DNA from: an uncultured Lachnospiraceae bacterium
Lineage (GTDB): Bacteria; Bacillota_A; Clostridia; Lachnospirales; Lachnospiraceae
DNA length: 18,643 nt
Assembly (NCBI GenBank): GCA_902795715.1
Contig: CADBME010000137.1
Coordinates: 1-18,643, forward strand
Reading direction: 5' to 3'
Each line of letters starts with the position of its first letter. The first letter of the stretch is position 1. Positions 13,904 through 18,643 of the stretch are shown one piece after another. The notes under the pieces are model-generated. The model was not told where the DNA came from and made no database searches. It was given only the letters and a program-made list of their open reading frames with translations. The position numbers and the translations under genes were made by a program.

Positions 13904-15215
13904 TGTACAAAAAAGGCTGATGGAACTGATGGATGACATCGAAAAGATCTGCCGGAAGTGTAACCTTCATTATGTTTTGTTCGGGAGAACGGCGATCCTG
14001 GCAAAGAATGCGGGAAAGTTTGTCGATGATCAGTACGATTTTGACATCATGATGCCTCTGGCCCATGCCATGGTCCTGAAGAATTATACAGAGAAAAATC
14101 TGAAGAAAACCAGAGCCGTGGAATCCTGGTACGACAATCCCTGCCTTAAGCAGATGATCTTTCGCTTTGTCGACAAACAGAGTACTCTTTGGGATGATGT
14201 GGCAGGTCACTACTATTCCAAACCCGGCGTGGCGATAACTATCTTCGTTACCCGGACACAGACTTTAAACGGAAAAGTCTTCGGGGCGGAAAGATATATG
14301 ATGGCCAAAAACAATAACGGAGGCAAGCTTCCCTACTCGGTCTTCCAATTAAAAAAAATGGAGAAGGCTGTGAAAGAAGATCCGGTAAAAGCAGCTCTGG
14401 ATTATAATGAGCCGCATATAGAACAGATTGCCCGCAACACAGGAGGACTCCGCTGGGGCTACCTCAGGTCTCTTTACATGTCCGACGGGAAAATCCTCAA
14501 GTGGGTCATGGATAAGAACCTGGCCGGCGGGAAGAATGACGGAAGCCCGAACTACTATATGAACCGGAGAGGCCGTTGGCGTGTGTTCCCCGAAGATCTT
14601 TTCGATCATCCGGAGAAGATACCCTTTGAAAATCTAACACTTAGAAATTCCGCCCGTTATAGCGAATTCATGGAGAAGCTGTACGGAGCGGACTGGGAGA
14701 GCCTGGGGATCATGAACTATGCCAGCGGTGACCGGATCAGGGTAATCTCAGATTGTGATCTTCCCTATGAGGACTTTGTGGCCGCAGCGGAAAAACGCGG
14801 CAGGCCCATGAAGACCATGATGGCTGAGGTGACAGCTTTTAATGTCTGGAAGAACCGGGAATTCCGTCCCATGGAGGAGAAGGTGAATCACACCTTTGCC
14901 CGGGTCAGGCGAAGCGTGGACCGGATCGATGTCTGGTACAAGCTAAAGGGCAAAAGAAAGCAGCTTAAAGAAGCCGCAGGGAAAGGCGACACCAAAAAGC
15001 TGGCTGCCCTTCTAAATGAATATCTTAACAAGACCAATTATTATTATTCACAGGAAATCGGTTTCTACATCGACGAAGAACTCTTTTCCTATGCCAGACA
15101 GGTTTGGGAATCCCAGGGAAAAAAAGATTATGCGTCCCGGGTCCTGGATCTTGTCCCGGACTTGTATAAGGAAGAAGACGTGGAGACCTATCTCAAGAAA
15201 AAAGGTGCTATTTAA
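13896..15215 (+). CDS. Diverged LicD-like nucleotidyltransferase-fold protein
   Basis: A 439-residue protein with an N-terminus resembling the preceding LicD protein: DIEKICRKCNLHYVLFGRTAILA, then DQYDFDIMMP (about 46-54). The G-x-T loop and a D-x-D pair are kept at almost the same spacing as in the upstream LicD, but the DDDVD acid cluster is reduced to DFD and the rest has diverged. It may be an active LicD relative with another acceptor or a non-catalytic partner. The C-terminal third is helical and charged. The ATG at 13896 has GGGAG eight bases upstream and overlaps the previous stop by 8 bp, so the two are translationally coupled. An upstream in-frame ATG at 13866 lies deep inside the previous gene and is less likely. 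The LicD family call is moderate. Confidence 0.75.
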   Translation: MTDVQKRLMELMDDIEKICRKCNLHYVLFGRTAILAKNAGKFVDDQYDFDIMMPLAHAMVLKNYTEKNLKKTRAVESWYDNPCLKQMIFRFVDKQSTLWDDVAGHYYSKPGVAITIFVTRTQTLNGKVFGAERYMMAKNNNGGKLPYSVFQLKKMEKAVKEDPVKAALDYNEPHIEQIARNTGGLRWGYLRSLYMSDGKILKWVMDKNLAGGKNDGSPNYYMNRRGRWRVFPEDLFDHPEKIPFENLTLRNSARYSEFMEKLYGADWESLGIMNYASGDRIRVISDCDLPYEDFVAAAEKRGRPMKTMMAEVTAFNVWKNREFRPMEEKVNHTFARVRRSVDRIDVWYKLKGKRKQLKEAAGKGDTKKLAALLNEYLNKTNYYYSQEIGFYIDEELFSYARQVWESQGKKDYASRVLDLVPDLYKEEDVETYLKKKGAI

Positions 15216-15226
15216 AGGGTTTTTAC

Positions 15227-15255
15227 TTGCTTTACATTATTCACTGTGCTATAAC
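15227..15255 (+). promoter_or_regulatory. Extended -10 promoter for the ABC exporter genes
   Basis: TTGCTT (15227-15232), a 17-bp spacer, then TATAAC (15250-15255) preceded by TGC, an extended -10. It lies just after the second LicD stop codon and about 34 bases before the permease ATG. The exporter can therefore be transcribed apart from the LicD genes. Confidence 0.65.
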
Positions 15256-15288
15256 AAAGTGAGAATTGTGATGCATGGAGGTTAAATC

Positions 15289-16071
15289 ATGAAACGATTT
15301 TGGAAAGACCTGACCGGACATTACCGCTATGCGATTTATGCCGCGCAGTCAGAGCTGAAAGCAGAAGTTGCCAGTTCCTATCTGAACTGGATATGGTGGG
15401 TGTTGGAGCCGTTTTGTTTTATGCTGATCTACGCATTTGTATTCGGCTATGCATTCGGCATCAGAGAACAGTATTTTCCTGTATTTATTTTCGTAGGTCT
15501 TACAGGCTGGGATTTCTTCCAGCGGAACATCAACCAGAGTGTTAAGATCCTGAAGTCCAACAGGGCGATCGTGACCAAGGTGTATATGCCGAAATTTGTT
15601 TTGCTGATTTCAAGAATGATGTTCAACGGATATAAGATGTTGATATCTTTTGGCATCGTTGCAGGCATGCTGGTCTTTTTCCAGGTTCCTGTATCCTGGA
15701 AACTGATCTACATCATACCGATCCTGATCGTTATGTTTGTTTTCACTTTCGGCTTTATGCTCTTTTTAATGCATTACGGAGTCTATGTCCGTGACCTGGT
15801 CAATGTGACAACCATCGTATTGCGTATGATGTTCTATATGACCGGTATTTTCTACAATATCGAGACAAGACTTCCTGCCAACCTGGTAGGACCCCTGCTT
15901 CATTTTAATCCCATGGCCCTTGTCCTTTCCAGCTTGAGGAATTGTATTCTGCACGATACGACACCGGACTTCAAATGGCTGGGAATCTGGTTCGTGATCG
16001 GACTTATTATATCCATTCTGGGTGTACGTAAAGTCTACAAGAATGAGAATAGTTATGTGAAGGTGATCTGA
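15289..16071 (+). CDS. ABC-2 type polysaccharide/teichoic acid exporter permease (Wzm/TagG-like)
   Basis: A 260-residue permease of the ABC-2/Wzm family with about six membrane segments. An amphipathic N-terminus (KDLTGHYRYAIYAAQSELKAE) precedes the first helix (WIWWVLEPFCFMLIYAFVFGY), followed by PVFIFVGLTGWDFFQ, and helices near 105-130, 135-162, 170-190 and 232-250. The NPMALVLSSLRN segment near residue 208 is typical of the group. It forms the membrane channel that moves lipid-linked glycan or teichoic acid to the outer face. A GGAGG ribosome binding site precedes the ATG. Its stop codon overlaps the ATPase start by 1 bp, so the two subunits are co-translated. The exact polymer is not readable. 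Confidence 0.9.
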   Translation: MKRFWKDLTGHYRYAIYAAQSELKAEVASSYLNWIWWVLEPFCFMLIYAFVFGYAFGIREQYFPVFIFVGLTGWDFFQRNINQSVKILKSNRAIVTKVYMPKFVLLISRMMFNGYKMLISFGIVAGMLVFFQVPVSWKLIYIIPILIVMFVFTFGFMLFLMHYGVYVRDLVNVTTIVLRMMFYMTGIFYNIETRLPANLVGPLLHFNPMALVLSSLRNCILHDTTPDFKWLGIWFVIGLIISILGVRKVYKNENSYVKVI

Positions 16072-16883
16072 TGGAAAAAAATATCAATACAAAGGAATAT
16101 GTTGCCGAACCCGACCGGGAACTTGATGAGAAGAAAGAAGCTTTTGATTTTTCCGGCAGAAAAAGCGCGATCAGTGTTCGAAATGTCTGCATTGACTATC
16201 GAACCATCCAGGTTGCCTCCATAAGAGAAACCCTATTTAATCCGGATAAAAAATCAAATGAAATCTTCCACGCAGTAAAGAATGTATCATTTGAAGTACC
16301 AGAAGGACAGATTCTCGGAATCACAGGGAAAAACGGCAGCGGGAAATCAACCATGCTTCGAGCCATAGCCGGAATATTCTCAGCCGACAGCGGCGAAATC
16401 GACCTTCACGGTCACACCCTGTCCCTGTTATCCATCGGCGTAGGCTTCAAGCCGGACCTGACAGGACGGGAGAATATCATCCTTTCCGGCATGCTTTTAG
16501 GATTTGACAAAAAAACAATCCTGGATAAGATGGAAGAGATCATCGACTTCGCAGGAATCGACGACTTTATCGACAAGCCTGTAAGAACCTACTCAAGCGG
16601 TATGTATTCCAAACTGGCCTTCTCCATCACAGCAGTACTGGAAACAGAGATTATGCTGATCGATGAGGTCCTGAGTGTCGGTGACCAGAAATTCAAAAAG
16701 AAAAGCTACCACAAGATGAAAGAACTCATCTCCAAGAGAGACAGAACCGTGGTAATCGTATCCCACAGTATGTCAACCCTGGAGGACCTGTGTGACCAGA
16801 TCATCTGGCTCCACGGCGGCGAGATCGTCATGTATGATACACCGGACGTAGTACTGCCGGTATATAAAGACTTTATGAGATAA
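16071..16883 (+). CDS. ABC exporter ATP-binding protein (Wzt/TagH-like)
   Basis: A 270-residue ATPase subunit. Walker A GKNGSGKS (86-93), the LLSIGVGFKPDLTGRENI segment (119-136) typical of polysaccharide exporters, ABC signature YSSGM (174-178), Walker B IMLIDE (194-199) and switch His232 are all present. About 33 charged residues precede the nucleotide-binding domain. It ends soon after the motor domain, so it lacks the C-terminal carbohydrate-binding domain of long Wzt proteins and the extracellular part of TagH. It pairs with the permease encoded just upstream. A strong intrinsic terminator begins within ten bases of its stop codon. Confidence 0.92.
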   Translation: MEKNINTKEYVAEPDRELDEKKEAFDFSGRKSAISVRNVCIDYRTIQVASIRETLFNPDKKSNEIFHAVKNVSFEVPEGQILGITGKNGSGKSTMLRAIAGIFSADSGEIDLHGHTLSLLSIGVGFKPDLTGRENIILSGMLLGFDKKTILDKMEEIIDFAGIDDFIDKPVRTYSSGMYSKLAFSITAVLETEIMLIDEVLSVGDQKFKKKSYHKMKELISKRDRTVVIVSHSMSTLEDLCDQIIWLHGGEIVMYDTPDVVLPVYKDFMR

Positions 16884-16890
16884 TAAGCTT

Positions 16891-16921
16891 AAAAAAAGCG
16901 GGCAATTGCCCGCTTTTTTTT
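16891..16921. terminator. Bidirectional intrinsic terminator
   Basis: The GCGGGC/GCCCGC stem (16898-16913) around AATT is flanked by seven As on the left and eight Ts on the right, so it works in either direction. It closes the surface-polymer/exporter transcript. Confidence 0.95.
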
Positions 16922-16924
16922 ATT

Positions 16925-17012
16925 GGTGGGACAGTGGGGACGTTTCATATTGTCCCACTTTGTATCTGTTTTAACAAAGTGGGACAATATGAAACGTCCC
17001 CACTGTCCCACC
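16925..17012. repeat. Perfect 39-bp inverted repeat (REP/MITE-like element)
   Basis: The left arm 16925-16963 and right arm 16974-17012 are exact reverse complements (39 of 39), separated by a 10-base A/T-rich loop. The arm begins GGTGGGACAGTGGGGACG. Such GTGGGAC...GGGGACG hairpins resemble dispersed REP-like elements known from many bacterial genomes and linked there to Y1 (REP-associated) transposases. That link comes from memory of the motif and is not testable here. It carries no ORF and sits between the terminator and the mraZ promoter. No clear target-site duplication is visible. Confidence 0.9.
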
Positions 17013-17044
17013 TGCATCAGTAAAGAAAATGTAAGAATTTCGTA

Positions 17045-17073
17045 TTGCATTCTTTTTTGTTATCATATAAAAT
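17045..17073 (+). promoter_or_regulatory. Putative mraZ/dcw promoter
   Basis: TTGCAT (17045-17050), a 17-bp spacer, then TAAAAT (17068-17073). An alternative -10, TATAAA at 17066-17071, gives a 15-bp spacer. It lies directly before the MraZ-box repeats, as in other dcw operons. The -35 match is only partial. Confidence 0.5.
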
Positions 17074-17076
17074 GAC

Positions 17077-17136
17077 TTTGTGGAGTAAAGTGTCGTTTTG
17101 TGGATGAAAAGTGGTGGAAAAACCCACTTTTGTGGA
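17077..17136 (+). promoter_or_regulatory. MraZ-binding box repeats
   Basis: GTGG/GTGT cores occur at 17080, 17090, 17100 and 17111, one helical turn apart, each preceded by TTT or AAA (TTTGTGGA, AAAGTGTC, TTTGTGGA, AAAGTGGT). Another TTTGTGGA is at 17129. MraZ is known to bind such short G-rich repeats with about 10-bp period upstream of its own gene, so this is probably its autoregulatory site. An 8-bp stem (17107-17114 with 17124-17131) overlaps it. Confidence 0.75.
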
Positions 17137-17151
17137 AGCAGGTGAGGGAGA

Positions 17152-17574
17152 GTGTTTCAGGGTGAATACAAACATGGCCTTGATGCCAAGGGAAGACTCA
17201 TTCTCCCGGTTCGGATCCGGGAGGAGCTGGGTCCCAGGTTTATTCTGACCAAGGGACTGGACGGCTGTCTCTATATTTTTTCCCCGGATTCCTGGGAAAG
17301 ATTTTCCGGGAAATTGAATAACCTTTCCACTTCGTCGAGGGATGCCAGGAGACTGATCCGGTTTTTCATCGGCGGTTCCATAGAGTGTGAGGCGGACAAG
17401 CAGGGACGTTTTCTGATTCCCCCTGTCCTCCGCGAATTTGCTTCCATTGATAAGGATGTTACCGTGCTGGGTGTTATGGACCGGATCGAATTGTGGTCCA
17501 CAGGCCGCTACGAGTCCTATCAGAGTGATAATGAAGAGTCCATAGAAGATATTGCCGGTGGATTGGATTTCTGA
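17152..17574 (+). CDS. mraZ: Transcriptional regulator MraZ
   Basis: A 140-residue protein with two SpoVT-AbrB-like halves, each carrying the DxxGR core: DAKGRLILPVRIREELG near residue 12 and DKQGRFLIPPVLREFA near residue 83. The N-terminus MFQGEYKHGLDAKGR matches the family, which fixes the start at a GTG. AGGTGAG lies five bases upstream. MraZ forms oligomeric rings and represses its own division/cell-wall operon through the repeats just upstream. It is nine to fifty-one bases before rsmH, depending on which rsmH start is used. Confidence 0.96.
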   Translation: MFQGEYKHGLDAKGRLILPVRIREELGPRFILTKGLDGCLYIFSPDSWERFSGKLNNLSTSSRDARRLIRFFIGGSIECEADKQGRFLIPPVLREFASIDKDVTVLGVMDRIELWSTGRYESYQSDNEESIEDIAGGLDF

Positions 17575-17625
17575 TCCGGCCGGATGATAAAGATAGAAGG
17601 CCGGACAGACGGCCCGGTTACTATT

Positions 17626-18594
17626 ATGCAGGAATTTAAACATATATCCATCATGCCGGAGGAGGTAATCCGGAGCCTGAATATCGATCCGGAAGGAATC
17701 TACGTGGACGGAACCCTGGGAGGAGGGGGACATGCCCTGCTGGTGGCGGAAAAACTGACCGGACAGGGTCGTCTGATTGGAATCGATCAGGATGGAGATG
17801 CCATTGAGGCAGCTTCCGGGCGATTGAAAGATTATTCCGACCGGGTGGAGATCGTAAGGGATAATTATTCTTCCATGAGAAGAATTCTTGAGGAACGTTC
17901 CATAAAAAAAGTAAATGGCATACTCCTTGATCTGGGAGTATCTTCCTGGCAGCTTGACCAGGGCGGGAGGGGTTTTTCCTACAGGGAAGATGCCCCTCTT
18001 GACATGAGGATGGACCAGCGTCAGGAAATGACTGCCGGAGATATTGTGAACAGCTACAGTGAAAAGGATCTTTTCCGGGTTATAAAAAATTATGGTGAGG
18101 ATCCTTTTGCAAAGAACATTGCCAAGCATATTGTTATGGCCAGAAAAGAGAAGGCCATTGAAAGCACCGGTCAGCTGGTGGATATTATCAAAGCGGCCAT
18201 TCCGGCCAGGGTGCGAAAAGGGGGAGGACACCCGGCCAAGAGGACTTTTCAGGCTCTACGCATTGAGCTTAATCAGGAGCTTGAAGTTCTCAGGCTTTCT
18301 CTGGAAGATATGATTGATCTCCTGGAGGATGGAGGAAGATTATGTATCATCACTTTCCATTCCCTGGAGGACCGCCTGGTAAAGAAAACTTTCCGGTCCT
18401 GCGAAAATCCCTGTATCTGTCCGCCGGACTTCCCCATATGTACCTGCGGAAGAGTCTCCAAAGGGAAAGTAATAACCCGAAAACCCATCCTGCCTTCCCG
18501 GGAAGAACTTGAAAACAACAGCCGGGCGAAGAGTGCAAAACTCAGAGTGTTTGAGCGGAGGAATCAGCATGAAAGCCTTTCAAAGTACGAATGA
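17626..18594 (+). CDS. rsmH: 16S rRNA (cytosine(1402)-N(4))-methyltransferase
   Basis: RsmH (MraW) uses S-adenosylmethionine to methylate N4 of C1402 in the 16S rRNA decoding site. Motifs: [12 protein letters not shown] at the N-terminus, the SAM loop [73 protein letters not shown], and the C-terminal CxCPPDFPxCxCGR-type cysteine cluster. With ATG 17626 it has 322 residues, near the family norm, and begins where family conservation begins. An in-frame ATG at 17584 would add 14 residues. Neither start has a good ribosome binding site, so coupling to mraZ is possible. The end overlaps the next gene by 26 bp. Confidence 0.95.
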   Translation: MQEFKHISIMPEEVIRSLNIDPEGIYVDGTLGGGGHALLVAEKLTGQGRLIGIDQDGDAIEAASGRLKDYSDRVEIVRDNYSSMRRILEERSIKKVNGILLDLGVSSWQLDQGGRGFSYREDAPLDMRMDQRQEMTAGDIVNSYSEKDLFRVIKNYGEDPFAKNIAKHIVMARKEKAIESTGQLVDIIKAAIPARVRKGGGHPAKRTFQALRIELNQELEVLRLSLEDMIDLLEDGGRLCIITFHSLEDRLVKKTFRSCENPCICPPDFPICTCGRVSKGKVITRKPILPSREELENNSRAKSAKLRVFERRNQHESLSKYE

Positions 18595-18643
18595 ACGATA
18601 TGATTATATATTTGGCAGCACAGCGCGTAAGCTGGAAGTTCCT
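18569..18643 (+). CDS. FtsL-like cell division protein, 5' end only
   Basis: The first 25 codons of a gene running off the window: [30 protein letters not shown] (18557-18561) lies seven bases before the ATG, and the gene overlaps the rsmH end by 26 bp. In Firmicutes the gene after rsmH usually encodes the small bitopic divisome protein FtsL, and a Tyr-rich 'YIYG/TARKLE'-like N-terminus is common in Clostridia. The membrane segment and coiled coil lie outside the window, so this rests on position. Confidence 0.7.
   Translation, partial: MKAFQSTNERYDYIFGSTARKLEVP

Overview
The window looks like a chromosomal stretch of a low-to-mid GC Gram-positive anaerobe of the Clostridia/Lachnospiraceae type. 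This is inferred from the Firmicute-style mraZ-rsmH-ftsL start of the division/cell-wall (dcw) cluster, strong AGGAGG-like ribosome binding sites, canonical sigma-A promoters, Clostridia-type DUF6765 and DUF308-like proteins, and a LicD/ABC-exporter surface-polymer cluster. No rRNA, tRNA, CRISPR array, integrase or transposase gene is visible. Coding density is high and no gene-free stretch exceeds 300 bases.

Layout. (1) 227-3446, minus strand: a three-gene sugar or polyol catabolic operon, read in the order SDR dehydrogenase, FGGY-family kinase, class II aldolase. The logic is oxidise, phosphorylate, then cleave; the substrate cannot be read from sequence. It starts from an extended -10 promoter (3539-3547) overlapped upstream by an inverted repeat that may be an operator. 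(2) 3690-10001, plus strand: four closely packed genes, namely a four-helix membrane protein, a DUF6765 protein with a His/Asp metal-site pattern, a six-helix DUF308-like membrane protein, and a 1317-residue SWIM-SNF2 helicase. (3) 10058-10383: a 66-residue ribbon-helix-helix regulator behind a near-perfect promoter whose 17-bp spacer contains a perfect 14-bp palindrome, which suggests autoregulation. (4) 10420-11322: lgt, prolipoprotein diacylglyceryl transferase. (5) 11527-16883: a surface-polymer modification and export cluster with an IspD/TarI-like cytidylyltransferase carrying an altered active-site motif, a LicD phosphotransferase with a helical-repeat tail, a second strongly diverged LicD-like protein, and a Wzm/Wzt (TagG/TagH) ABC exporter with its own promoter and a strong terminator. 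(6) 16925-17012: a perfect 39-bp inverted repeat. (7) 17045 to the end: the dcw cluster start, with promoter, 10-bp-phased MraZ-box repeats, mraZ, rsmH and the first 25 codons of an FtsL-like gene that runs off the window.

The cluster in (5) probably activates a phospho-alcohol with CTP, transfers it to a surface glycan through the LicD proteins, and exports glycan through the ABC pair. No glycosyltransferase or polymerase is encoded in the window, so the backbone must be made elsewhere. The most unusual points are the RHH promoter/operator, the substituted catalytic motif in the cytidylyltransferase, the tandem LicD pair with one diverged member, the DUF6765/SNF2 gene set, and the long perfect inverted repeat before mraZ.
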